From Malachius bipustulatus (taxonomy: Eukaryota; Arthropoda; Insecta; Coleoptera; Melyridae), in contig OU342639.1 in assembly GCA_910589415.1 (NCBI GenBank), forward strand, positions 4,348,268 through 4,412,267: a DNA stretch of 64,000 nt, in the 5' to 3' direction. Below the pieces are notes generated by a model. The model was not told where the DNA came from. It made no database searches and saw only the letters and a list, made by a program, of their open reading frames with translations. Made by a program: the position numbers and the translations under genes. This document shows positions 11,830-22,444 of the stretch, in pieces (the first letter of the stretch is position 1; each line of letters opens with the position of its first letter).

Positions 11830-14659
11830 ATGCACCTAAAAATTATACAATGGAAATTCGAAGTGTAAATGCAAATAAACATAATTTAATAATGCTGATG
11901 AGGGATTATAACCCTGACGTAGTAATTTTAAACGAAACGTGGCTAAAAGCCAATCATTCCTTCAAAGCATACAACTTTGAAATTATAAGAGCAGACGGAG
12001 AAGACGGATACGGGGGAGTAGCAATACTCGTCAGAGACAATATAAAATTTACCACAATCAACTCCAATACAACATCTCCAAGCAATAAATGCCAGTATAT
12101 AACAGTCAAAATAAACAACCTCAATATTATGGGAGTCTATTGTCCACCGCAAGAGAAAATCCCCAGTAATTTTTGGAAAAATACAACAGACAATCTAACA
12201 GGAGACCTACTGATAATGGGAGACTTTAACGCTCATCATAGCTTGTGGGGCGGAGCTAGAGACAATTATTATCATGGAAGGTACTTAGCGGATACAATAC
12301 TAGAGGATAACATGGTAGTATTAAATGATGGAACAACAACTACACTACACAATCCGAATCACCACGGTGGCCCTTTGGATCTAACAATACTAAACTCACA
12401 CCTACCATTGAAATCAAAATGGGAAAGAATTGACGACTGTGGATTCAGTAATCACTATCCAACCATGGTAACCATGGACCAACCCCAGAAAATAACAAAC
12501 ACAATATACGCAACCAGAAGAAACTTCAAAAAAAGTCAATTGGGAGGAATTTGAGGAAACAGTTAATATAGCTTTTTCAAACACCGAAGAAGTTCAAGAA
12601 TACAACATGTTTTTTGAGAGAATAAATGACGCAGCAGAAAAATATATACCCAGATACAAACAAAGGAATTTCGATTGCCCTCGAAAAATAGCTGCTTGGT
12701 GGGATGACTCATGTCAAACTGCGTTAAATGAAAGAAGAAACCAATTGGAGAAATTTAAAGATAGACCCACACTAGAAAACTACCTAACTACAAAAAATAT
12801 ATTAGCTAAAACAAGAAGACTACTTAGGAACAAAAAAAAAAGAAAAATTCAAAGACTTTTGCAGCTCTCTAAAATAGAGAGACAGACATCTCGCAAGTCT
12901 GGAAAACAATTAGAAAATTCTCAAGCAATAATACTCGGTCATTCAAGAACCTATTACCGGAGGAAAATATAGCAAAAGAAATACTAAACAGAATCTGCAG
13001 CTGTAACATAGACCCGGAATTCGAACTGGCAACAGCAGAAGATCGATTCCCCCCGATACAAATAAGTGAAATAAAAAAATTTATTAAAACAAAAAAAGAC
13101 ACAGCAACAGGAACGGATGAAATCTCCTACTCAATAATGAAGCACTTACCGAACAACGCCATGTCCACCCTATGTAAAATATACAACTCCTGCAGTACGC
13201 ACCAAACTATCCCAGAACCATGGAAAGAATACCTCGTCATACCGATTTTGAAACCTAATAAACAGCAGAATAATCCAGACCATTACAGACCCATAGTACT
13301 ATCATCTTGCCTACTCAAAACTCTAGAATTTATCATTAAAAATAGAATTGAATGGACTCTAGAAAACTCAGAAACATTCAACAAATATCAAACAGGTTTC
13401 CGGAAAGGTATGAGCATCTACGATAACACCACACTTCTAACATCCTCAATACAACTCGCATTCTCCAGGAAAGAAACTGTCTTAGGCTGTTTTATAGACC
13501 TTAAAGCAGCATACGATAACGTCAATCTATCTATACTACACAAATATATTAGAGAACTTAAAATTTCACCAAAATACGCTAACCTAATTTACAATATCTC
13601 AACTTACAGAAAAATCTACATCAAAGACAAAGACAACCAAATACGTGGACCGCAAATAGCCAACAAAGGCCTAGCACAGGGATCCCCATTAAGTCCACTA
13701 CTATTTAATATATACCTCAGAAACATATTTCAAATCATCCCAGATAAAGTAACACTGCTATCATATGCAGATGATCTAGTAATTTTTACACAAGGACAAG
13801 ACATTTCCGACATGTTCTGACACCAGACAAATCAATACGGCACTAGACCTAATAGATACCTGGTTCGCTGAACATGATCTCACAATATCACCGACAAAAA
13901 CAGAATACGTATGGTTCAGGAAGGGAAAATCAAAAATTCCAGACCCTAAAATTAAAATAGGGCTTACCCTGACGAAGTTGACCCAGACCCGTTGAAATAT
14001 CTAGAAAATCAAATGTACGATACTTAGGCATTACCCTCAACGAATCCCTTAACTGGAAACCTCACGTTAACAATATGATCAAAAAAGCTAATCAGGGTAT
14101 TAACATAATTAGGACACTATCAGGAGTTGGGTGGGGCTCTGACCCAAAGATCCTGATGTTGATATATTATACCATGGCGAGATCACATTTAGACTTTGGA
14201 AGCATTCTGCTTAACCGCACACAAAAATCCCTCGAAAATAAAATGAACTCCACACAATACAAAGCCCTCAGAGCCATCACAGGATTAATGAAATCAACAC
14301 CGACAAATGTTATTCTAGCGGAAAGCGGAGAACTACCCCTCCAGGAAAGACGCAAATGGCTGGTACTCAAATTTTACAGCAAAATAATCAGATATAAAAA
14401 ACACCCTTCTAATACCAATCATAAGATCCATACACATAGAAGTCACCTCAGGAAACAAATACTGGAACAACAAAAAAAGCCCCTATCTGGTAGACACCTT
14501 GCCAATAATTGTAGAATATGAAAGCAACTTTAAAAGGGCCAACCTGCTACCTTGCTTCGAGACAGATTACAAATATCAGGTAACTGAAATAGATATCGTT
14601 AACTTAAGACTTGACAAAAATGACCCAAACGTTGACAGCGAATTCATGCGACAAATCGA

Positions 14660-14702
<43 letters not shown>

Positions 14703-15650
14703 CTTTATTAGCAATGCTATCTACAATAATACAATACAATTTTACAGCTTCACCTATCCCCTACAATACACAGTAACCTAATATACACTGACGCATCCAA
14801 AATTAATGAAAGGTCGGGATTGGGGATATACAGCACAGAATTAAACACCTCATTTTCCGCAAGACTGCCTAATCATTTGCAAATATGCACTGCCGAAACA
14901 ATGGCAATATTCAAAGGTATAGGTATTGCAATGTGTAAAAATTCAAAGAAAAACCTAATCTTAACTGATTCACTCAGTGCCATCAAAAAGCTTGATAATT
15001 GCGGACTTAATACAAGAGACGACTGTATTTCCTTAACGACAAAACGATTACTACTTCACGCCAAAGACAAAGGTTTCATATTTAAAATATGTTGGTTCCC
15101 AGGTTACTCAAGAATCATAGGAAACGAAATGGCAGACAAGTTAGCCAATACTGGAAGAATTCTGACCGTTCCCCTAAACATCAAACCAGACATAAATGAA
15201 ATATATCCTGAATTTAGAAAGATTGTCCTCAAAAACTGGGAAAATGAATGGAAACAGCAATTCAGAGAAAAAGGTAAATGGTACAAGTCCATCCAAGAGA
15301 TCTTCCCCAAAAAACCATGGTTCGCAACATGTAAAGTGAAAAATAGAAGACACATCACCACAATAATCCGTCTAAGATCAGGTCATTGCCTAAGCGAAGC
15401 CCACCTGCATAAGATAGGCATATTAGAATCCATATTAGAATCCATATTGCGAATGTGGAGGGTATGGAAGTATCACACATCAATTACTGGAATGGTCCGA
15501 TAAACAAAATAGCAAACTACGACTTATACTTTGACTTTGGTAACAATGGCCTTGCACTACCTACAAATCTGCAATCAATACTACGACAAATGAACAGTAA
15601 ATGTCAAAAAATCATCCTTAATTTCATAGACTACAACAAAATCAAGGTTT
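11830..15650 (+). pseudogene. ORF2 of element C: APE endonuclease, reverse transcriptase, RNase H
   Basis: The endonuclease (11850-12554) shows NETWLK, GGVAILVRDN, GDFNAHHSLWGG and SNHYPT. The RT (about 13060-13820) shows FIDLKAAYDNV, GLAQGSPLSPLLFNIYL and YADDLVIF. Its thumb/connection region continues 14075-14711. RNase H (about 14785-15200) shows YTDAS, ETMAIF, LTDSLSA and GNEMADKLA. Breaks occur near 12545, 12970, 13820, 14000 and 14700; the last lies at an AAT microsatellite. The 3' UTR runs to the (GAA)n tail. Confidence 0.85.
14668..14702 (+). repeat. (AAT)n microsatellite inside element C
   Basis: About 11-12 uninterrupted AAT units lie between the RT connection region and the RNase H domain. 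The array breaks ORF2 and encodes only asparagine in one frame, so it arose after the copy died or contributed to its death. Confidence 0.9.
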
Positions 15651-16146
15651 AAACTGGGAAACTAAACTCGATCATGTCTACGATGTGCTGAATACAACCA
15701 TTTTATACATAAACGACAGTTAAAGTCAAATATGAACATACTATAAATAATTAAGACTGTGATTAAATAATCTATTGTCCACCTTTTGTTTACAGATCCC
15801 ATCTTTATATTTCATAAGGGCTCTCAATCCTGAGGCAACTTTCGGGAATGTCCAAGTCGCTCAGTTGTTGCCCCTGAGCGTGAAGGGTCTTTTCCTGTGT
15901 TTGTGCTATCTGTCCCTACTAACAATAACCATCAAGTACCCACCAGTGGAAGATTAGGACACAAGTAAAAGTAAAGTAACATAACGTGAATATACTACAC
16001 TCAACTCATTCAGGGGATGAGACATCTCAGACACCCTTAGCTAGGTACCCTGATGATTTCAAAAAAATCAAACACAGAATGGGCTGGTCAAATAGCTTTT
16101 AAGTAAGCTAAAGACCAAAAAGATTAAAGAAGAAGAAGAAGAAGAC

Positions 16147-18988
16147 GTGTTTTTAAGTGAAATAAATTGTGACATATTTTGTGCATCAGAACATTGGTTA
16201 ACACATGACACCGTTGTAATTATGAGCATAGATGGTTACGACATAGTGGATTCATTTTGTAGAAATGATCACACTCACGGTGGAGTGGCAATTTTTGTAA
16301 GTAATACCAATGACTTTTTATCAGAAAATCTCACAAAAATCAAAGAACTATCAGTAGAGTTTCATTTTGAGTGTGTAGCTGTAAAATTCTCGCGATCATC
16401 GTTTAAGATTGTTGTATTGTGTATATATAGAAGCACGGCAGGCAACATTGACATATTCTTACAAAAATTAGAATCTGCTTTGGAACTTGTAAGTGAAATG
16501 AAAGAATGTCAGATAGTTATATGCGGGGACTTTAATATAAATTTTATTTGTCAGGATACTAGACCTCAAAAATATCTTATGGATCTGCTATGCTCCTTTC
16601 GATATTCTATAACAATAAGAACACCTACGCGCGGAAATAACTGTTTGGATAATATTTGTATTTCAGGTGATATTGCAGATTTTAAAAGCAAGGTCATTGT
16701 AAATGGTTTTTCAGATCATGCTGCCCAGCAGATAATACTGACGTATAAAAAGCCCGATTATTCTGAAAATAGGGTTCCATATAGGCAATTAAACAAGGAA
16801 CAAAACATCAATAATTGCAGAAATCTTATGAATGACATAGTCTGGGATGACATGTTTTTATCTAAAAATATAGATGAAAAGTTGTTAACAATTACTGAAA
16901 ATATATCTCATAATTTTGAGATTTCATTTCCAAAGAAAATATACAAAGGTAACAAAAAAAAAAATCTAAAAATCAGACTGGTTCACAGTGGAGCTTAGGG
17001 TTGCTTCTCAGCGTTTAAGAGACCTTTATGTTATGTCACTGGGAGGGAACATATTCATAAAGCAGCAATATAGGAGACAGAAGATTGCTTATAATAATCA
17101 ATTAAGTAGACATAAAAGATCGTACACCGAGAAACTAATAGCTGACTCCAGCAACAAAAATAAGACTATTTGGAATATCATTGGTAACAGAGATAGCAAA
17201 AAAACTAATAATTTATCATTGCGGATAGAAAATCATCTTGTTTCGAATCCTCAAGAATGTGCAAACATATTGAATCAATACTTTAACTCAGTATCTAGCA
17301 ATGTAACACCGTCCCCAAACGACAACTACAACAATAATAATTCTCTACTGAAGAACACTTGTAATGGTTTGTTTTTCAGTCCTGTCTTGGAAGTTGAGAT
17401 AATCAACATTATTAATGGCCTGAAAAATACTACTTCAAGCGGTAATGATAATTTGAGTCAAAAAATCCTCAAGTATATTGCGGATATCATAGCAGCTCCC
17501 TTAGCATCGTTAATAAATGACTCAATAAGTCAGGGATTTTTTCCAAATTCTCTCAAAATTTCAAAAATTATTCCACTGCATAAAAAAGGAGGTAAACATG
17601 ACTTAATGAATTATAGGTCGATTTCGCTGTCAAGTGCTATTTCAAAGGATATTGAAAAAGTAATTGCTGAAAGATTGATACTCTTCCTGGACAGATTTGG
17701 TTTATTAAACAAAAATCAGTTTGATTTTAGAAAAAATAGGTCCACTACTTTGGCAATATTACAGTTCCTTAATACATTGTATGATGCATTGGACAAGGGA
17801 GATAATTGTGTGGGTATTTTCTTAGATTTGAGTAAGGCATTTGATATGGTCGATCATCAGATTCTTTTGTCAAAACTGTTCAATATTGGAGTTAGGGGTA
17901 TAACGCTCCAATGGTTTCGCAGCTACCTAACTTCTAGGCAGCATTATGTAGTTATTGATAATATACAGTCAGGATTACTACCATTAAGGGCGGGAGTTCC
18001 GCAAGGTTCAGTTTTAGGCCCTCTCTTGTACTTGATATATATCAATGATTTTACTTTTGAAAATACAGTATTATTTGCCGACGATACATCTGTATTATTA
18101 CATTCGTCAGACTCAGAAAAGCTTACAGTGTTAGGAGAAAAGTTTCTGGAGAAATCCTGCAATTATTTCGAGGTAAATAAATTGATTATAAATTGAGAAA
18201 AGACTGTCTTTATCGAATTTTGTAACTCATATAGATCCAGGAATGACTCGGGCTATACTTTGAATCTAAGTGGATCTCCTATCAAGCAAGTGACTCACAC
18301 AAAATTTCTTGGTCTTGAAATTGACTCTAATCTGAATTGGCGGTATCATATTGCATCATTCGCTAAAAAACTTGCTACTTGCTGCTATGTAATAAAAAAA
18401 CTAAGAAGTAATGTTGATGTTCGGGTCTTACGTCAGTATTATTTTGCACAGGTACATTCACTATTGACATACGGAATTGTTGCCTGGGGGTCATCAAGTG
18501 AAATTAGTAGAATATTTATAATGCAGAAAAGGATTATCAGAACCATGATGGGCGTAAATCGAACAGCAAGTTGTTGAAATTTATTCAGAAATTTAAAGAT
18601 ACTCACTACACCATCAATTTATATCTTAAACTTACTCCTGTATGTTGTTAAGAATCGAAATGAGTTTGGCAGTATTAAGGGTAAAGTATACAACACCCGG
18701 AATGACTACATTCTTGAGGTTGGGATTCACAGCACATCTTTGTATGAAAAAGGTCCTCGTCATATGGCTGTGCGATTCTTCAATAAACTACCAATGGAAA
18801 TTAGATCTATGTATGATAATTATAGAGATTTCAAAATGGCTGTTGAAAGACTACTGGTAGATAGGGCATGCTATACTTTTAGTGAATTTTGAAACTACCT
18901 ATCTAATTATCTATTATTGTGCATTGACTTAAACCAATATGTATGCAGTTATGTACATCTATGGTCGAATAAAGGTTATTATTATTAT
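16147..18988 (+). mobile_element. Non-LTR retrotransposon B, segment 2 (endonuclease, reverse transcriptase, 3' end)
   Basis: ORF2 of B resumes after C: endonuclease 16147-16990 with SEHWL, HGGVAIFV, GDFNINF and SDHAAQQ; a one-base shift near 16985; RT 16988-18196 with LKKGG-type finger residues, FLDLSKAFDMVDH, GVPQGSVLGPLLYLIYINDF and FADDTSVLL. A TGA at 18194 sits just before the conserved EKT of the palm; thumb sequence continues at 18200-18577 (TKFLGLEIDSNLNW) and shifted to 18890. There is no RNase H. The element ends with AATAAAGG and a short (TTA)n tail at 18970-18993. It is CR1/Jockey-like and only lightly damaged. Confidence 0.85.
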
Positions 18989-19504
18989 TATATTATTTCT
19001 TTGATGAAGAAGCAGGTACTGTAAAATATCAATGCTTTTGTACAGTTAGCGACAACCTAGACCATCAAGCCGTGGCTATCTGGGCCCACTTGGAGCCTGT
19101 TCTCGTAGAAATCAAAAGTATCAAAAAATTAGAACATTACATTTTTTCTCTGATGGGCCAAGCTCACAATATAAGAATAGGCTCAATTTGTTTTTACTTA
19201 TAAAGAAGATACCATTATTCTTTAAAAACGTGGATAGTATAACCTGGAATTACAGCTAAAGTGGCCATGGCAAAGGGCCAATGGATGGCGTTGGAAGAAC
19301 ACTCAAAAGGAAAGCAGATTCTATGGTTCTCCGAGGCAAAGACATTAGATCTGCCAGTGAATTTATTAGAAACTTACGACAAAGTTCTATTCAGTTGTGG
19401 GAAGTGTTTGATGAGGACATAAAAAAAGAAAAAAATAACTTACCAAAAATGCTTGCTCCAGTTACCGCCATCATATCAATGCATCAAGTATCATGGAATA
19501 AATA
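18989..19504 (+). mobile_element. Element D, segment 2 (middle/C-terminal transposase-like part)
   Basis: The D reading frame resumes directly after B: ...RLY joins YFFDEEAGTVKYQCFCTVSDN, then HQAVAIWAHLEPVL, a frameshift-damaged stretch around 19140-19240, and MDGVGRTLKRKADSMVLRGKDI (19281-19345) up to SWNK near 19500. Here a TA-flanked MITE (19505-20481) interrupts. The HGKG/DGVGRTLKRKAD block is a conserved signature of this invertebrate gene family. Confidence 0.65.
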
Positions 19505-20481
19505 CAGGGTGAACCATGTATCCTTCTCTATATTGCTATCTCCTGAACACTAAGAGATACAGGGTCGGTTAAATTAGAGAAAAGATGCGCAGTTTTGTGG
19601 TTATCTCGAATTCGTCAAAACATGCAAGATATCTGTGACCGTTCCTGAAATATCCTGAAAAAACTGAAAAATCGAGATTTCTTATTTCCCTCATATCTTT
19701 TTTATTATTGGAGATTAATAAATAATTTTTTGTAGGCTTACATAAGCCGTTAAGAGCTATCCATCTGACATTTCAAAAATTTTCAAGGCCTACTAGATCC
19801 AAGAGTTTTCAGTCAACTTTAGTTTTTCTTATGGCCGCCATAGTATTTTTTTATGTCGTTCGATATGAAAAAAATGATGGAGAGCAAAAATTAATAAACT
19901 TCAAAAAAAAATTTTTTTTTATTTTTATTCTTCTTTTTTCAAAGAAAAACCTAAAAAAAAATCGTCGAAAAACGTCAACATTTGTAAAATACGCCGAAAT
20001 AGTGCTTGCCTTATGGTTTTTTAATTTATCTATGAAATTCGGTCTAAAAATGTGTCTTTTTTGTAAAGAATAAAGAAGAATAAAAAAAATTTTAATTTAT
20101 TTTTTGAAGTTTAACATTTTTTAGTTTTTATGATTTTTTTTATATCGAATAACATAAAAAAACAATATGGAAGCTATAAGAAAAACGAAAGTTGACTATG
20201 AAAATTCTGGGATCTAGTCGGCTTTGAAAATTTTTGAAATGTCAGATGGGCCCACAAAAAATTATTCATTAATCTCCAATAATAAAAAAGATATGACAAA
20301 GATAAGAAATCTCGATTTTTCAGTTTTTTCAGGATATTTCAGGAACGGTCACAGATATCTTGTATGTCTCGACGGAATCAAGATGGCCACAAAATTGCGC
20401 TTCTTTGGACTTGTTTAACCGAACCTGTATCTGTTAGCGTTAGGAGATAGCAATATAGAGAAGGATACATGGTGCACCCTG
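19505..20481. mobile_element. Palindromic MITE, 977 bp, in element D
   Basis: TA-flanked ends CAGGGTGAACCATG and its mirror TGGTGCACCCTG. The arms are near-complete reverse complements over more than 400 bp. About 50 bp inside the left end there is a second terminal-like start (TACAGGGTCGGTTAAATTAG) that matches the MITE at 42051-44281, so this element carries an extra outer layer. No coding sequence. Confidence 0.85.
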
Positions 20482-21640
20482 TATAGTAAAGAAAAACTGC
20501 ATTTGAGGCAACTGAGCTGTTTCACTTGCAGTTATGGAAAAGAATGCCATTATTTTCCAATGAAACCATATGTGCTACCTCAATAATTTACTGTGGGATC
20601 CTTTTTATTGTAGTCAACTGTTATTATTGTTAATGCTTTTAATAAGTCATCATTTTTGGTACTACTTAGCTCTCATTTAGATATTGGTTCTGTTTCTTCA
20701 CCAGCTAGGGTATCTTCCCCAATCGGTGATATAACTCTACCAAAATGAAGAATTCTTAAAAAAAAATCAGCAAATATGTTGTCAGGCTTGTGTTATATAT
20801 GTTCATTTTCTTTGAATGCCGGTAATCCTGGCTTAAAATGTTAAAATTGAAAACAGACATTTCATCCAAGGTGCATAATAAAAAAATTTACGTAACTAAT
20901 AAAGACGATTATTTTCTATGCAAATCGTGTATCAATAAAAAATTGAATGCTTGACCTGAAGTTATCATAATTTGTGTTAGCTAATACATATTTTTTAGTT
21001 ACCATTTATCTTTGTCATGTTCATGTTTTTAGACTTAGATTTTGAGAAATGGATTAGGCTTAGGTAGGTGCCTAGTTTGTGAGTTCTTCGAGAGCACTAG
21101 TTATTAATTATTTTCTATTTCATATGAGTTTAATAGAATTTAGTTTTTGTTTTGTTACTTCATGTTTGTTAGGTTTAAACTATTATTGAATGTATGTAAT
21201 TATGTTAATTTGAAGAATTCAATACTAATTTTGTTAAAAAAAACTTTTCATGAATATATAGGTTATTTCTCTTAAAATTGTTTTATGTCTGGGAGAAACT
21301 TCTACTGATGGTTTAATATTCAATTCTAACCCAAACATTCCCATATCTTAATTCATATTCGCCAAATCTTTTCCAACTAGACAGTGATTTTGTTAATTGA
21401 AATGTAATTTCGGTAATGCAAAAGTCATTTCAGTAATGCCTGAAAATCATTAACCGAAATGACTTGCATTACCAAAATGACTTTGAAAAAAAACGTCTTT
21501 TGTAATTGAAGTCTACAAGTTTTTTCGCAGCCACTCAAGTTATTGAACTATGAAACGTGTTTGAATAAGACTTATACTCAATTCAGCATGTTACACAATA
21601 AGAGTTTTATCAAAGTATGTCAATTTTTCAATTTTGAAGA
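20482..21640 (+). mobile_element. Element D, segment 3 (end of gene and right-end region)
   Basis: LRQLSCFTCSYG (about 20505-20545) continues the transposase-like protein to a stop near 20582. The remaining kilobase is AT-rich with no gene. The motif cluster at 21405-21485 mirrors the left cluster. The right boundary with element A is placed near 21640 because A coding sequence (ANFESVVRYSLIVYGGS) starts just after it; exact ends and duplication were not found. Confidence 0.55.
21405..21485. repeat. Right subterminal motif cluster of element D
   Basis: Four copies of the ATTTCGGTAATG/CATTACCGAAAT motif within 80 bp, two per strand, arranged as an imperfect palindrome around a 9-bp centre. 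It is the denser counterpart of the left cluster. Confidence 0.65.
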
Positions 21641-22350
21641 TGGTATAGCATGCTAATTTTGAGTCAGTGGTTCGTTACAGTCTTATTGTTTATGGAGGCA
21701 GCAGAGACATAAACATGATTTTTCTTGCACAGAAAAGAGTTATGAGAGTCATGCTAGGGCTGGGTTACATTGATTCATGCAGGGGTAGATTTAGAGAATA
21801 TGGATTGTTAACTGCGGCAGGTTTATACATTCATGAATGCCTGATGTTTTTTTGTAAGAACAGGCAGTATTTTTTGGACAGCACAGGGCAAACAGTGTTT
21901 TTGATAACACTAGAGGGTTAAATTGTGTACTTCCGATACATAGACTAACATTGACGGAAAAATGAGCTTATTACAGTTGTTTGAAATTTTATAATGCATT
22001 GCCTGATGACATAAAAAGGTACCGTAGCAAACCAGAATTTAAAGCGAGAATTCATCGTTTAATATTGTATATAGAACCGTATGATGTGGGTGAATTCTTG
22101 AATTTTGACTTAGCTGATTCACTACTATTTCATTAAGCTAGTTGTTTATTTTGTGATTTTTATTTTTATTTTGTAATCTAGCGATTAATTGGGGTTTTTA
22201 ATTAGTCAGTAAGTCGGGGTGCTTATTTTTCATTACCTACTTTTTTTGTTTTTTGACCAATTGCCTCTTTAAGATGGGTGCATTTTATGTATGCATTATC
22301 ATGTATTCTGTATTCTGTCTTCTTGTGGTTAATAAAGATATTCTGTTCTA
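21641..22350 (+). mobile_element. Non-LTR retrotransposon A, segment 3 (end of ORF2 and 3' tail)
   Basis: ESVVRYSLIVYGGSRDINM, QKRVMRVMLGLGYIDSCRG and AAGLYIHECLMF (21655-21850) form the C-terminal domain of a CR1-type ORF2, matching the same regions of B and E. A frameshift follows near 21900. The element ends with AATAAAGATATTCTG and a short TTCTA-type tail (about 22330-22358). It is convergent with the 3' end of the condensin gene, whose stop codon is about 90 bp away. Confidence 0.75.
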
Positions 22351-22444
22351 TTCTATTCATATTCAATAACATATAATTTTGAAACATAAGAATTGTAAAA
22401 GGGCAATTTTGCCCATATATGATTACATAAATAAACAACCCTAA

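Larger units (their letters stand above)
9898..16146 (+). mobile_element. I-group non-LTR retrotransposon C (gag-like ORF1, endonuclease-RT-RNase H ORF2), decayed
   Basis: C is flanked by GTGTTTTTAAG at 9887-9897 and 16147-16157, an 11-bp target duplication inside ORF2 of B. Its 3' end is a (GAA)n tail (about 16126-16145), typical of target-primed insertion. It encodes a gag-like ORF1 with zinc knuckles, then ORF2 with APE endonuclease, RT and RNase H. RNase H together with three CCHC knuckles places it in the I/R1 group, unlike the CR1-type elements around it. A palindromic MITE interrupts ORF1. Many frameshifts make this copy inactive. Confidence 0.85.
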
